Source of the DNA: Erpobdella octoculata | Taxonomy: Eukaryota; Annelida; Clitellata; Hirudinida; Erpobdellidae | Reading direction: 5' to 3' | Assembly (NCBI GenBank): GCA_963978895.1 | Contig: OZ022240.1 | Span: 40,613,768 to 40,677,767, forward strand | Length of the DNA: 64,000 nucleotides | Shown: piece after piece, positions 38,265-51,125 of the stretch | Position numbering within the stretch: the first letter of the stretch is position 1 | Layout of the letters: each line of letters starts with the position of its first letter | The notes under the pieces: model-generated | The model's input: the letters and a program-made list of their open reading frames with translations, nothing else | Told to the model about the DNA's origin: nothing | Database searches by the model: none | Made by a program: the position numbers and the translations under genes

Positions 38265-38797
<533 letters not shown>

Positions 38798-38799
38798 CG

Positions 38800-39194
38800 T
38801 CATCTCAAGAGTAGACTCCTGCAACTCAGAGCTGGCTGGTCTACCATCATCTTTTTTATTAAAACCCCTTACTTCTGTACTCCATGCGGCTGCTCGGCTT
38901 CTCAAAGATTTCGGTCCCCGAGACCACATCACCTCACCTTTACGTCAACTTCACTGGCTTCCTATCCCTGCTAGAATAAATTTTAAAATATACTTTTTAA
39001 TGTTTAACACATTCTCAGGATCTTCTCCGTCCTATTTGTCGTCTCTCGTTTCTCCATGCTCGTCGCTCCCTGCAAAGCTCCGTCTGCGTTCTACCAGTAA
39101 GGATAATTTCATCTCTGTCCGGTCTCGTCTCCAATTTGGAAACAAAGCTTTTGCCATCTCTGGCCCGACTTACTAGAACAGCTTGATTGTACAT
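38800..39194 (+). pseudogene. LINE (CR1/L2-like) RT C-terminus, interrupted by gypsy
   Basis: It encodes RVDSCNSELAGLPSSFLLKP, KDFGPRDHITSPLRQLHWLP, IPARINFKIYFLMFN and GNKAFAISGPTY. The reading is cut at 39194 by the gypsy copy and resumes at 43459 with [18 protein letters not shown] and a stop, so both pieces are one LINE. Confidence 0.8.
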
Positions 39195-39331
39195 TGTTGT
39201 GATGTTTATTCGTTCAGAAATCATTTATCGATTTACAGAATGTAACTGGATTTAGAATAATAATTATAACTCTTGTAACCGGGACGTTACCGTTAAGGAA
39301 ATAGGTTATCGATATTAATTTATATACACAC

Positions 39332-39469
<138 letters not shown>

Positions 39470-39484
39470 CACCTCCCTCCTAAG

Positions 39485-42274
39485 CTAGACACCGCTGGTG
39501 TATGACTTGCTTTGGTGATTTATTACAAGTCGAGATGGAGCGTGTCGTCGTCTATCAGATCGCCTCAGTTGTAATGATGACGGTGAACGTGGTATTACTG
39601 ATTCTGAGTTTTCAGTAGAAGGGAATGGCGTTGCTGCAAAGTCTTGTATAGGCTGTTCTGGCTGGTGTTCGGTGCCTAGCTGAAAATGAACAGATTTTTT
39701 AGAACGGTCCGAATCCTGACCTTTCAGAATGCCTCTCTTTGTGTTCTTTTCCACCGTTTGACCAGGTTCGGCAGTTGTGGCATTTTCTCCTTGTCTTGTA
39801 TTCTGATAAGGTAAGTCAAATGTTTCGAGTAGTGTTGTTGTAAACTTCGATTCTTGACGTGGGCGTAACTGGTTGATGTGGCGCTTCCAGACCATTCCTT
39901 TTACGATAGTATCGTACAGAACTCTTCCCCTTCTACGGACAATCTGTCCTGGTATCCACGTCACAGGTCCCGGTCGATAATCGCGAACGAACACCAATTC
40001 ACCGTTTTGGAACTGTCGAGGTCGTGCCCCATGATGGCGGTTGAACTGTTTCTCCATGTCATTTGATCGAGGTGTTGAATGTTTGATGTTTTTCGGATGT
40101 AATTCGCTTAAGACCGAACGTAATTGTCTGCCTAGGAAATTTTCCGATGGAGAGAGACCGTTCGGCGATGAAGCGCAGGGAGTGGTTCTGTAGCTGAATA
40201 AAAATGTTTGAAGAGATTCTTTGTAAGTTCCGTCATTTCTTAATTTAATCAAAGCTCTTTTGAAAGTGTCTACAAATCGTTCGGCCTGGCCATTAGATTG
40301 TGGGTGAAATGGTGGTGATCTCACGTGATCCTGAAAAACAGTTGAGGTGAATTGTGTGCCGTTGTCACTGACAATTGTTTCAGGTAATCCAAATTGTGCA
40401 AAAATCCGCTGGAGTGCATTTATCGTGTTGGATGTAGTGCTGTTTGCCATCTCTATTATTTCTGGCCATTTTGAGAATGCATCTACTACTACGAGATACA
40501 TTTTTCCATGGAGCGGTCCAGCATAATCGATGTGAATTCGACTCCAGGGTTTGGTTTCTTTTGGCCATGAACATAAAGTGTGTTTTATGGGTGATTTAGC
40601 TGCTTGTTGGCATGAAGAACAGCTGCGTGTCCAGTTTTCTATGTCTTTATCAATGCCGCTCCAATAAACGTGTTCTCGGGCAATTATCTTCATTCGAGTA
40701 ATACCCGGGTGGCCTTTGTGAAGCATTTGAAGTACTCGTTTTTGCAAAACCTGAGGGATGATTATTCGAGAACCAAAGAATAAACAGTCTTCATGTATCG
40801 TTATTTCTTTTTTTAAGAGTTCGAGTTTGCTGGTTTTCAGTGCTTTGTTTTCGTTCCACTTTCCTGTTTTGACATATTGGAGAAGGGAATTTAACTCATT
40901 GTCTGTTTTTGTTGCGTCACAGATTTCTTTATTTGAGACTGGAAGTTGTTTGACGGCATTGATATACAGGGAGTTTATATCTTGATTGATAGTTGCTATC
41001 AATGTGTCTTCTTCTGATGTTTTATGTGGACCTATAAGGCGCGAAAGTGTGTCAGCAAATAAAGCCTCTAAGTTCGTGTTGTGTTCTTCTAATGTCCGTC
41101 CCGTGACGATGACATCATCAACGCCATCTAGACCAGTAATCATAGTGTCTATGATTTGTTGAAAAATACCTGGTGCTGATTTCACACCAAATGGTAGACG
41201 GTTATAACGAAACAAACCTTTATGAGTGTTGATTGTTAAGAGCTCTTTACATTTTTCCGTCACTTCTACTTGATGGTATGCTTCTGCAAAATCTATTTGA
41301 GAGAAAACTGTCCCTCCATTTAATTTTGTGAAAACGTCATTCATGGTAGGTAATGGGTGTCTATGGAGCATCAGTGAGTCACTTAAGCCTGTTGAAAAAT
41401 CTGCACAAAGTCGGATGGAGCCGTTTGCTTTACGGACAGCAACTATGGGTGCTGCCCACTGAGAGTGATCCACGGGAGAGATTATTCCTTCTTTTAGTAA
41501 CCGGTTAATTTCGCTATCCAATTGCTCTAAAGCGGCATGAGGAACAGGGCGTTTCTTTCTAAATATGGGTTGTGCGCCAGGTTTAAGCTGTAAGGAAGCT
41601 GAAACTTTTGTGCACAGTCCTAGTTCCTGTCGGAACACATCAGCGTATTTGTGTTTTAATTTGTTTGTAATGGCTGTGCGTTCCGCGTTTGTGTTGAAGC
41701 TCCGTATTTCCATGACAGAATAGTTTTCTAACAGTTCTTTAAAGTCAGGAAGTTGTTTTATCCATGGCATTCCCATGAGGTCGTTTGAATCTGTGACGTA
41801 AACAGTACCCCGTCCATGGTACTTTTGACCTGACTTATTTGCAACGGTAAATTTTGTCTCAAACATTCCTTCGGTCTTCACGGGTTGACCATTTGCTGCG
41901 CTTAGATTTGCCGTCGCTGTGGTAAGATTGGGGCGACCGATGGCTATCCATGTTGGACGAGAGATGAGAGTCACTTCGGCTCCTGTATCTAACCGAAGTT
42001 GAATCGGTCTATCGTTGATGATGACTTCAATGTACTGTTTGATTTCATTTCCGTTGTCTACTCGGTTAATGAATCGGTCTTGTCTAGAAGCACTCTTTTC
42101 TCTGTGTGTAAAAGAATTTTGTCTCCAGTTTGGATGATCCCGTGATACAAATTTTCGTGATTTGCGAAAATCTGGAGAACTCGTCGGTCTAACGTTAGGA
42201 CACTCTCGTTTCCAATGTGGTCCGCCACAAATCGGACATGGTGTTTTTGGCTCTGCTTGATGTCGTGGTGACAA
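39485..42274 (-). pseudogene. Gypsy pol ORF (protease, partial RT, integrase), deleted copy
   Basis: A 929-codon open frame: zinc knuckle CPICGGPHWKRECP, protease [14 protein letters not shown] fingers and palm to [14 protein letters not shown], then integrase ([53 protein letters not shown]) and a long C-terminal tail. Three in-frame losses against the sister copy are visible: the residues giving the catalytic YLDD (only VDD is left, about 41115), everything from there through RNase H to ADTLSRL (about 41060), and about ten residues before the last integrase acidic residue (about 40330). RT and RNase H cannot work; the open frame survives because each deletion is a multiple of three. Confidence 0.9.
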
Positions 42275-43125
42275 TGGCTTTCGGTGAGGTGAGCTGAATT
42301 AATGGCCTGAATTTCTACATCCGGTCTTTCGATTGTTTTAGTATCATCCAGTGTAGTCTTAAGTCGTTCAGACTCTGCTATTAATTCAATGACTGTAATA
42401 GGTTTTTTGCTATTTTCGCTATCCAACATGCGTAACAGCCTGGAACGTATATCGACATGTTCTTGTGCCTGAAGTCCTGCTACATATTGGACACACTTAT
42501 GTGTCTCGTCTGACATTCCTCGAAGCTCTGCTGCCTCCGCAGCAGCAATGATCTTATTTCCATAAGTGTTAAAATCACTCCCTGATGTACAAATTATTCG
42601 ACTAAAGTCAAACCTTCGTCGAAAGAGACTTTTCTTAGGGCCAAATAGTTGTTCAAGGGTTGTGATGGTTTCTTCCCAACCAATGTCGCTGGGAAGCCGT
42701 GGAGAAATTCTGGTAGAAAAAACTGCATAAGTGTGGTTGTCCAATAGAGTTCGAAGAAGTTCAGTCTTTGACTCTTCTGGAAGATGTCTTTCGTGACCTT
42801 TGACAGTGTCTTCAAAACGTCTGAGCCACAGACTGAAAAATCGTCCTTCCTCTGGTTCTTAGGAAAACTTTTCTACTCTCTGACGTAGTCGATCAAAAAG
42901 TGTTTCTTTTGACTCTGTCTTTTTTTCTTTTTGGGACTCTATAAATTCTAACAGTTTTCTCTGTGTCTCTGCATTTTCCTTCCTCAGTTCCTTTTCTTTT
43001 TCTGAATTTTCTTTCATTAGCTTTAGGAGTTTTTCTTCGCTCTTTTCCATCTGCATCTTGTGTCTCTCTTCGCTTTTTTCCATCTGCGTCTGAAAAAGTT
43101 CAAATATCTTTTGAATATCTGCCAT
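42058..43125 (-). pseudogene. Gypsy gag, broken
   Basis: It begins MADIQKIFELFQTQMEKSEE (43125). Where the sister copy has FSYEPEEG, a TAC-to-TAA change makes a stop at about 42860. A 4-bp loss at about 42297 shifts the frame before the zinc knuckle. The remainder (MDNHTYAVFSTRISPRLPSD...) aligns residue by residue with 50320-50770. Confidence 0.88.
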
Positions 43126-43289
43126 TGCGTGATTTTATTCCTATCCTTCGTCGCCAATTGTTGTGATGTTTATTCGTTCAGAAATCAGGTATCGATTTAC
43201 AGAATGTAACTGGATTTAGAATAATAATTATAACTCTTGTAACCGGGACGTTACCGTTAAGGAAATAGGTTATCGATATTAATTTATAT

Positions 43290-43451
<162 letters not shown>

Positions 43452-43453
43452 CA

Positions 43454-43811
43454 TACATATACGCCATTCTAAAAACATTAAGCAATTTAAAACTAGATTA
43501 AAAACTTATCTCTTTAGTAAGTCCTTTGAATAGGAGATATCGTTGAACTGTGCGCTTTTGCGAAAGACTTGTTTTTTATAAGGGCCCGTTATAAATTTTA
43601 CTTTGTATTGTATTGTATTGTATTGTATTGTATTGTGTTGTGTTGTATTGTATTGTATTGTATTTTATTGTATCGTATCGTATCGTATCGTATCGTATCG
43701 TATCGTATCGTATCGTATCGTATTGTATCAAATTATTGTATCGTATCAAATTTTGTATCGTATCAAATTGTATTGTATCAAATACAATACAATTATTGTA
43801 TTGTATTGTAA
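43454..43811 (+). mobile_element. LINE 3' end with (GTATT)n / (GTATC)n tail
   Basis: After the TACAT duplication the LINE frame finishes ([10 protein letters not shown], stop at about 43530), then 3' UTR, then a pentanucleotide tail switching from GTATT to GTATC units (43604-43740) and degenerate copies to 43811. Confidence 0.75.
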
Positions 43812-43829
43812 TGTTGTGCTAATCAAGAG

Positions 43830-44580
43830 GGCACTGATGTACTTTGGTGAACCAGACATCATTGCATTGAAGAACAAGCTAGCTATCTTTAGAATAATTT
43901 TTGGAGGTATTTTGAGCCAGCGAAGGCTGTCTAGCAGGGGAGTTATATGATCCGTTTGTCGTAAAGAAAATATGAGTCTTTCTGAGGCATTCATTAGATT
44001 TGGTAAGGTGTCAAGTGTTTTTTGGCTAACGTTACTAAGTAAAAAGTTGCAATAGTCCATTCTGTTGAGAACCAACTAAACTACTAGAGTTGTGAGAATT
44101 TCTTTAAAGTTAAAAGGTCTGACCTTCCTAAGAGTGCGCAGGGCTGCGTAGCACCCGACCGAAGTTCTGTTTACGTAAGTCGCCATAGAAAGGGATGGTT
44201 CAAAGTAGACCCCAAGATTCTTAACGGTCACAGAAAGGTGGATGGCACCTCTAGCAAAAAGCAAAGGAAATGCCGGCACCAATCGTAGCCCATGGTGGGA
44301 TCCGAGCCACAATGCTTCCGTTTTATCAGAGCCGATTTGATGCCGTCCAGTCCGCCAGTTGTAGAAAGCAATTTTCAATTTGTAGAAGGAGGGTCGGAAT
44401 GTCTTTAGGTTTAGAGTTTCTATATTAAAGATTAGAGATTGGCCTGTAGGATAAAGGAAGAATACAATCTAAGTTTGATTTTTTTTAAGAACTGGATAGA
44501 TGTTGGCACTCTTAAAACATTCAGGAATATGACCGGTAACAAGGGAGCGATTGAATAAGCAAGTGAAGTAAGAAGCCAGT
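43830..44580 (-). pseudogene. LINE (CR1/L2-like) RT fragments
   Basis: Minus-strand pieces: FTCLFNRSLVTGHIPECFKS (about 44520-44590), IGSDKTEALWLGSHHGLR and VTVKNLGVYFEPSLSMATYV (44076-44378), NRMDYCNFLLSNVSQKTLDT and RQTDHITPLLDSLRWLKIP (43850-44075). The palm with the catalytic box is deleted. Confidence 0.7.
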
Positions 44581-44586
44581 ACTGGA

Positions 44587-45814
44587 AGAAGTTATAACTA
44601 CTACTAAAGTAGTGAACTACTTTTCAACTACTTTTTAAGAAAACATAAAAATGTATATAAGTGTATATTTACTTATGCAAATAAAAAATAAAAACAAAAC
44701 AAATTTGCCTTTAATGGATATAAAATATTATTTAATAATGAAAACAAAGTGTTATTTAATTCATACATAAAATTTGAATCACAAAGAAGTAGAAAAATTG
44801 TTCAAACTGGAACGACGCTTCAAAAATAACATACGATCAAACAAAGTGTCAGTAATTTTGCATCTCTGTAGCGGTAACAATGGAATGATCCAGCAATACT
44901 AAATAACCGTTCAACAGCTGAGCTGCTGGGAAGCGTAGAATTTGATTTTATGAACGCGCTCTGTATAGATGAATAATCCTTTAGTGACTGAACATTCGAT
45001 GCTTTAGATCTCAGATAATCTTCCAGTTCTTTGCTAGGAGAACTCATACAAATCATCATTGTCTTCATGTCTACTAAATTCAGTTGCAGCTGTGTCTTGT
45101 CGGCAGTTTCCACAAATTTCAGTAGTCTAATCTGCAAGTTGTTGAATATATGTTAGCACTTTCCGTTTGACATCCAATCTTTTGGCTCCCAATAGGAAAT
45201 TTAACTTGAACTGTGGTAGAAGCACAGACGCAATCAAGTGTTCATCGTTTGTTAAGATAGACTGAAAGCGCTTCTTGATGCCAGAGGTCAAGGCCTCCAC
45301 AAGAGGAGCTACCAATTTGTCTGTTGATCTTTCAAGTTTTGATCGCAATTCAATTATAGTCGGAATGAGATGGCCCAGGTATGTTGTCCTCTCCCCTTAC
45401 GTACATTGATGGCAATTACTATTGGTTTCATAACTTGGTTTAATGCGCTTTTGCATACCTAGTTTAGTTTTGCTTCAGTCCTAACTAAAAGTAGTTAAGT
45501 AATCGTAAATAGTTATAACTACTTAACTAGATCATAAAAGTAGTTATAACTACTTAACTAGATCATAAAAGTAGTTATAACTACTTAACTAGATCATAAA
45601 AGTAGTTATAACTACTTAACTAGATCATAAAAGTAGTTATAACTACTTAACTAGATCATAAAAGTAGTTATAACTACTTAACTAGATCATAAAAGTAGTT
45701 ATAACTACATGGCAACTACCTAAAAACAAAAGTAGTTATAACTACTGTATAACTACTAACAATGTAGTTATAACTACAGTAGTTGCAACTACAGTAGTTA
45801 AAGTGCCCATCTCT
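44587..45814 (-). mobile_element. hAT element remnant with AGTTATAACT repeats
   Basis: The right end, read inversely, is CAGAGATGGGCACTTTAACT, a typical hAT terminus. The coding remnants 45348-45127 and 45137-44820 include SSSAVERLFSIAGS, the hAT dimerisation motif. TAGTTATAACTAC-type palindromic repeats mark both subterminal zones (44587-44640; 45480-45800). The left terminus was not found. Confidence 0.65.
45510..45708. repeat. 31-bp tandem repeat, six copies, self-complementary core
   Basis: The unit is AGTTATAACTACTTAACTAG followed by ATCATAAAAGT. The core TAGTTATAACTA is its own reverse complement, and each unit also contains the partial palindrome ACTTAACTAG. Confidence 0.95.
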
Positions 45815-46309
45815 GCAATCAGCTTTATTGTCTCATCCAAGGTGGTAGGCTTCAACCCAGTTCTACTGACAATCGGAAATACGAATGAATACGTAGGTGG
45901 GGGCAGTGTCGGTCATCTGGCAAATCACATGTAGTTTTTTTGAGAGGACATTTGAAAAAACCCCCGATAGTTTCTTTAACTTTTGTAGAGCCTGTAGCTC
46001 TTCTAATTATCTTTCATCACTCAGCAGGACTGATGGGATTAAAATCATTTTATTGTATAGACCTATTATCATCAAAAATTGATTTGCAAAAACTTAGAAG
46101 CTGCCGAATTACAAATTATAATGATTGTGAAAACATTTTCAACAATTCATGTATTTGATTTTTTTTTCAATCAATTACAGACATTTGTTAACGAACTATG
46201 TTTTTCATTACTGTTTGTAATTATTGTTAACTTATGCGGTTTGACGAGAGCATTTAAAAAAGCGAATATAAATTTTAAAGCCTTAATAAATTCTTCTATT
46301 ATTAATCTA
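45815..46309. other. LINE scrap and unassigned sequence
   Basis: 45815-45990 on the minus strand has a LINE-like scrap (TGLKPTTLDETIKLIA, near 45835-45880). The remainder is unassigned intron. Confidence 0.35.
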
Positions 46310-46342
46310 TACATAGTTAGTGATGATTAAAAGTAAACAAAC

Positions 46343-46436
46343 CTCCAAAGATATACTGATAATCATGCTCCACTGAAAAGCAATTTGACCAAGGGAGTGG
46401 CATTTGGTTTTCTTGTACACAATAGCAATTAGACCT
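46343..46436 (-). CDS. Gene B exon: cysteine-rich module, part 2
   Basis: 94 nt, phase 0 to phase 1, bounded by ttttgtag and GTTTGTTT. It encodes RSNCYCVQENQMPLPWSNCF and an aromatic tail. Gene A carries the same exon at 6998-7097 (TCYCLEEQHMPLSWSNC). The conserved CYC and PLxWSNC show that this is coding sequence. Confidence 0.65.
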
Positions 46437-46494
46437 CTACAAAAGTGTCTTTCTTAAAATAAAATTGATTTTTTGATTCATTTTCTTAACCAAC

Positions 46495-46625
46495 CTCACA
46501 TGCGATTAAAAAATGACATGTAACACTGCATCGATCCATTCTTCCACAATAATCGTCTGCCGTAATACTGTTAAAGACATTGACGCAACCCAAGAAATGA
46601 CCTTCTACGACTGATTTCATATTGG
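46495..46625 (-). CDS. Gene B exon: cysteine-rich module, part 1 (WSC-like?)
   Basis: 131 nt ending in phase 0 at a GTTGGT donor. It encodes HFLGCVNVF...ITADDYCG...CSVTCHFLIACE. The spacing GC-x(n)-YC-x(n)-C-x(3)-C followed by SNCYC in the next exon resembles a WSC-type carbohydrate-binding module, but the match is by eye and weak. The gene A counterpart (7160-7287) keeps FLGC, DDYYCG and IACE. Confidence 0.62.
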
Positions 46626-46682
46626 CTAAATAAAATAAAAAAAGTTTTTTTCAATTGGCAGAATAAATTGAAACAATAAAAC

Positions 46683-46859
46683 AACCGTTATTTGTACTTA
46701 TAGTTAAGCTGTCAAAAATGTTGCCAGTGCCTTCGATTTCCATGTAAAGAGCAGGAAAATTTGAATCGCATGTTATTTTATTATCATGTATAGAACATTG
46801 ATAGCTTTCATCATTTATACTTTCTTCGTCTTGTTTCAACACAACTTTTGTTATTTGAG
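46683..46859 (-). CDS. Gene B exon: N-terminal ectodomain, part 2
   Basis: About 177 nt encoding QITKVVLKQDEES... and the block FPALYMEIEGTGNIFDSLTI. Its partner in gene A (7345-7521) has FPALYIEIEGTGNVSGSLTL, the strongest A/B protein match in the window. The acceptor is tcatag. Two in-phase donors three bases apart are possible at the 3' end (GTTGTT or GTTTTA), so the last residue is uncertain. The alternating hydrophobic pattern suggests a beta-sandwich, which is inference only. Confidence 0.68.
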
Positions 46860-46985
46860 CTATGATTTAAAAGAATGTGTATCGGATAGAAAAAAAAATA
46901 TTGTAAAATATTAAAGATAGATTTTAAACCGATGTATATTAGTTTGAAATATTTTACTAAATTTTAAAAAGTGTCTACTATTAAC

Positions 46986-47111
46986 CAATCTGTGGGTCAA
47001 CGTTCAATTGTATCGTCATATAATATTGAACAAACTGAAATGTATATCTTGTACAACTCATAACACCGTTATTGCACGAGCTGCGTAATTTTGTGAATTC
47101 CACCATAGACT
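46986..47111 (-). CDS. Gene B exon: N-terminal ectodomain, part 1
   Basis: The exon is 126 nt, entering with two bases of a codon and leaving with one. It encodes about 41 residues with the core SCNNGVMSC followed by a beta-rich stretch (RYTFQF...MTIQLNVDPQI). The acceptor is tttttaag and the donor GTTAAT. The same exon, with the same length and phases, occurs in gene A at 7652-7777 with SCNNGVMNC and YTFQF conserved, so it is a real duplicated coding exon. I do not recognise the domain. Confidence 0.7.
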
Positions 47112-47679
47112 CTTAAAAACAAAATTTAAATTACATTAAGTTCATTATAAAATATATAACATAAATATTAAATAGAAATATTACAACTAGTCAGAAAACT
47201 TAGAAAAGATGAAAAACTATGCAGACTGTTGGGTCACAAAGGTTGGTGTCAACTTATGTTGACTCACACGACTTGATAAATGAAGGGTCGGGGTACAATC
47301 TGATAAATTGGTTTTCAAGTAGTCGATTACTGAAAGATGTATGAATGCTAATTAACCATAAAAACCCCAGGATCAGGAGGAAGGTGAAGTAATAGAAGTA
47401 ATACATTTTTGTCCGCATGGCTGAAACAACGCATAACTGTTTTATTGCTACATAATGCCATATTTTTCATTTTAGTGTCACCCCCTATGTGCCTTGTGAT
47501 GTCACTCAGAAAGTATTTACATAGAATTCAATGCTACGCAATATTACAAAGAAATATTTTTTCATAATTAGAAATGTTTAAAGAGTAAGCAACCTTCACT
47601 CCAGTCTTTTGAAGATTCTACAATGGACAAAACGATTTTATTAACAAAAACCGATATGTGATTAAATAAAAAATATTAA

Positions 47680-47825
47680 AATATAAACAACCTTCATTTG
47701 AAATATCTGAAGAATCAACAATTAACCAAATAACAAAATTAATAAAAACCGATACGGGAATTATCAACATATTATCTAAAAGGCGAATTTTTATAAACAA
47801 TATTTTTGACGTCATAGAAATGTAA
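47680..47825 (+). CDS. Putative plus-strand terminal exon, unknown protein (copy B)
   Basis: The frame reads KYKQPSFEISEESTINQITK, then LIKTDTGIINI and FDVIEM, then stop. A second shorter copy 5' of it (about 47590-47665) reads SKQPSLQSFEDSTMDK and stops after KTDM, so the exon-like unit is tandemly repeated. See 8226-8384. No function is inferred. Confidence 0.3.
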
Positions 47826-47830
47826 AAGCT

Positions 47831-48559
47831 TACACCAGTGAAGAAATAACGAAAATGAATTTCCTTAAACCAGGTTCGATCCAAAGCATTAAACTTTTTT
47901 TTATATTGCTGAGCGGATTGAGCAACTACATTGTCTAATTACCGCATTTAATAATTTACAGCGATTGAGATCCTTACTTCATTGAAGTTCTTATAATAAC
48001 GGTAGAGAAAAAAAACGTTTTTATTAAATATCTAAAAATTTTATATTACCAAAAAAATCATTTTTGACGGAGGATTTCCAGTTATAACATAAAAAAACGG
48101 TTGGCACACGATCTAACACTGACAAAACTTTCAAAAATTCTGAGTTTATTTATTCTAATAAAATCAATTTTATTGAAATATTTGCTAAGTTGATGATTTT
48201 GTGTCAACTGCTTTGAGTCGGGAAATAGCGGAAAAGATCGGCTGTGACAAAAATGTGACAAAAATTCAGGAAAATGATAATTTTGCTACTATTTATTGAA
48301 AATATTTATGGTTGTTAAAAAAACAAAGAAAGATGACAACAAAAATTAAAGTAGTTTACTTGTAACAAACTCATCTTTATCAGTTGACATATTCAAACAA
48401 ATGTTATAAATACAAAAAAATATTTTTGTTTTTTAGGGCATAAAATAACTCTTTTTCTCAGTCTTGTTCTATCTCTTTCTATGTAACTTTTTTTTCTCTT
48501 CTCCGTTTTCTTATTTTTTTCTATTTAATTTTTCGATTGTTGTCTCTCTTTTTGCCACT
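47831..48559. other. Unassigned AT-rich sequence
   Basis: No exon, repeat border or RNA gene that I can support. Confidence 0.5.
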
Positions 48560-49303
<744 letters not shown>

Positions 49304-49399
49304 TATATATATATATATATATTTCAGAATTACAGAATTGATGAAAGTATTATAAAGAAGATAATAAAAAGGAAGTTTCTGTTATAGACCCCGTCAGGA

Positions 49400-49641
49400 A
49401 TATACTGGGTTTATATATTTATTACAAAAACTTGAAACTTTTCAATTTGGTCATCAAGAATGATAGAACAAGTATCACTGACCCGTTGCAACAAAGTCAC
49501 GTGGTGTACCATTTCAAATGTTCTATTCCACATTGTAAGGTGGATACATACATTGGTCACACTACCACTACGTTGTCAAGGAGACTCACGATGCATCTCC
49601 AGTTTGGGAGTATTCTTAATCATTATGAATGTATTCATTTG
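49400..49641 (+). pseudogene. Penelope-like element: GIY-YIG endonuclease, left half
   Basis: The frame reads YYKNLKLFNLVIKNDRTS, then VVYHFKCSIPHCKVDTYIGH and [13 protein letters not shown], with GSILNHYEC just before the gypsy insertion. YIGHT...L..RL..H is the GIY-YIG endonuclease signature of Penelope-like elements. The RT domain is absent upstream (a Helitron and AT repeats abut at about 49310). The frame continues at 54802 once the gypsy element and one ATTTG are discounted. Confidence 0.8.
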
Positions 49642-49643
49642 TG

Positions 49644-49713
<70 letters not shown>

Positions 49714-49975
49714 GTGTTTGTATGTATATATATATATGTATATATATGTGTGATATATATATGTGTATATATATATGTATGTGTATATAAATTAATATCA
49801 ATAACCTATTTCCCTGAAGGGAAGGTCCCGGGTACAAAGGATATAAATTAGTTAATGTTTTACTTGCTAGTTATAAGAATTCTAAAATCCAGTTACATCT
49901 GTAAATCAATACTTGATTTCTAAACAAATAAACATCACAACAATTGGCGACGAAGGATAGGAATAAAATCACGCA

Positions 49976-50984
49976 ATGGCAGATATTCAAAAGATATTTG
50001 AACTTTTTCAGATGCAGATGGAAAAAAGCGAAGAGAGACACAGGATGCAGATGGAAAAGAGCGAAGAAAGATTCCTAAAGCTAATGAAAGAAAATTCAGA
50101 AAAAGAAAAGAAACTGTTAGAATTTATAGAGTCCCAAAAAGAAAAAAAGACAGAGTCAAAAGAAACACTTTTTGATCGACTACGTCAGAGAGTGGAAAAG
50201 TTTTCCTACGAACCAGAGGAAGGACGATTTTTCAGTCTGTGGCTCAGACGTTTTGAAGACACTGTCAAAGGTCACGAAAGACATCTTCCAGAAGAGTCAA
50301 AGACTGAACTTCTTCGAACTCTATTGGACAACCACACTTATGCAGTTTTTTCTACCAGAATTTCTCCACGGCTTCCCAGCGACATTGGTTGGGAAGAAAC
50401 CATCACAACCCTTGAACAACTATTTGGCCCTAAGAAAAGTCTCTTTCGACGAAGGTTTGACTTTAGTCGAATAATTTGTACATCAGGGAGTGATTTTAAC
50501 ACTTATGGAAATAAGATCATTGCTGCTGCGGAGGCAGCAGAGCTTCGAGGAATGTCAGACGAGACACATAAGTGTGTCCAATATGTAGCAGGACTTCAGG
50601 CACAAGAACATGTCGAGATACGTTCCAGGCTGTTACGCATGTTGGATAGCGAAAATAGCGAAAAACCTATTACAGTCATTGAATTAATAGCAGAGTCTGA
50701 ACGACTTAAGACTACACTGGATGATACTAAAACAATCGAAAGACCGGATGTAGAAATTCAGGCCATTAACAGATACAGCTCACCTCACCGAAAGCCATTG
50801 TCACCACGACATCAAGCAGAGCCAAAAACACCATGTCCCATTTGTGGCGGACCACATTGGAAACGAGAGTGTCCTAACGTTAGACCGACGAGTTCTCCAG
50901 ATTTTCGCAAATCACGAAAATTTGTATCACGGGATCATCCAAACTGGAGACAAAATTCTTTTACACACAGAGAAAAGAGTGCTT
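49976..50984 (+). CDS. Gypsy gag with zinc knuckle (5' part of gag-pol)
   Basis: It starts at MADIQKIFELFQMQMEKSEE, 33 bases after the 5' LTR. An N-terminal coiled coil of heptad-like EKSEERHRMQ repeats spans about residues 1-60. Next comes the capsid-like region (FFSLWLRRFEDTVKGHERHL, RIICTSGSDFNTYGNKII, CVQYVAGLQAQEHVEIRSRL), then the CCHC knuckle CPICGGPHWKRECP at about residues 285-298. The protein would package element RNA in cytoplasmic particles. The frame is cut by the SINE at 50985. Confidence 0.9.
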
Positions 50985-51125
50985 TTTTTTTTTTTTTTTT
51001 TTATTATAGTTTATAGTCCTTTACACCAAGTGTTTTAAGACTGAATTGGCTGTATGTAGGAAGCACATAAGTACTTCCCGTCGTGGATCAAAGTTTGATC
51101 CTTTTAACTGTCCCTCCTCCTTTTT
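50985..51125 (-). mobile_element. SINE inserted in gypsy gag-pol, 12-bp target duplication
   Basis: AAAAGAGTGCTT flanks it on both sides (50973-50984; 51126-51137). On the minus strand it starts AAAAAGGAGGAGGGACAGTT, continues GATCCACGACGGGAAGTACT and ends in poly-A (the poly-T at 50985-51000). Related copies: 399-433, 6560-6650, 20110-20150, 28320-28469. A clear polymerase III B box was not seen, so the source RNA is unknown. Confidence 0.85.

Larger units (their letters stand above)
46310..47830. repeat. Segmental duplication, copy B (partner 6970-8385)
   Basis: This is the counterpart of 6970-8385. The plus-strand reading frame at its right end is present twice here (about 47585-47660 and 47680-47825), so part of the block has been tandemly duplicated again. 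47200-47580 is upstream or intron sequence with no recognised exon. Confidence 0.65.

Noticed and set aside
43603..43950. YRIVSYRIVSY-type frames
   Set aside because: Translation of the (GTATC)n LINE tail.
45480..45720. CRISPR-like array (six regular repeats)
   Set aside because: The repeats are contiguous, without unique spacers, in a eukaryotic hAT element.
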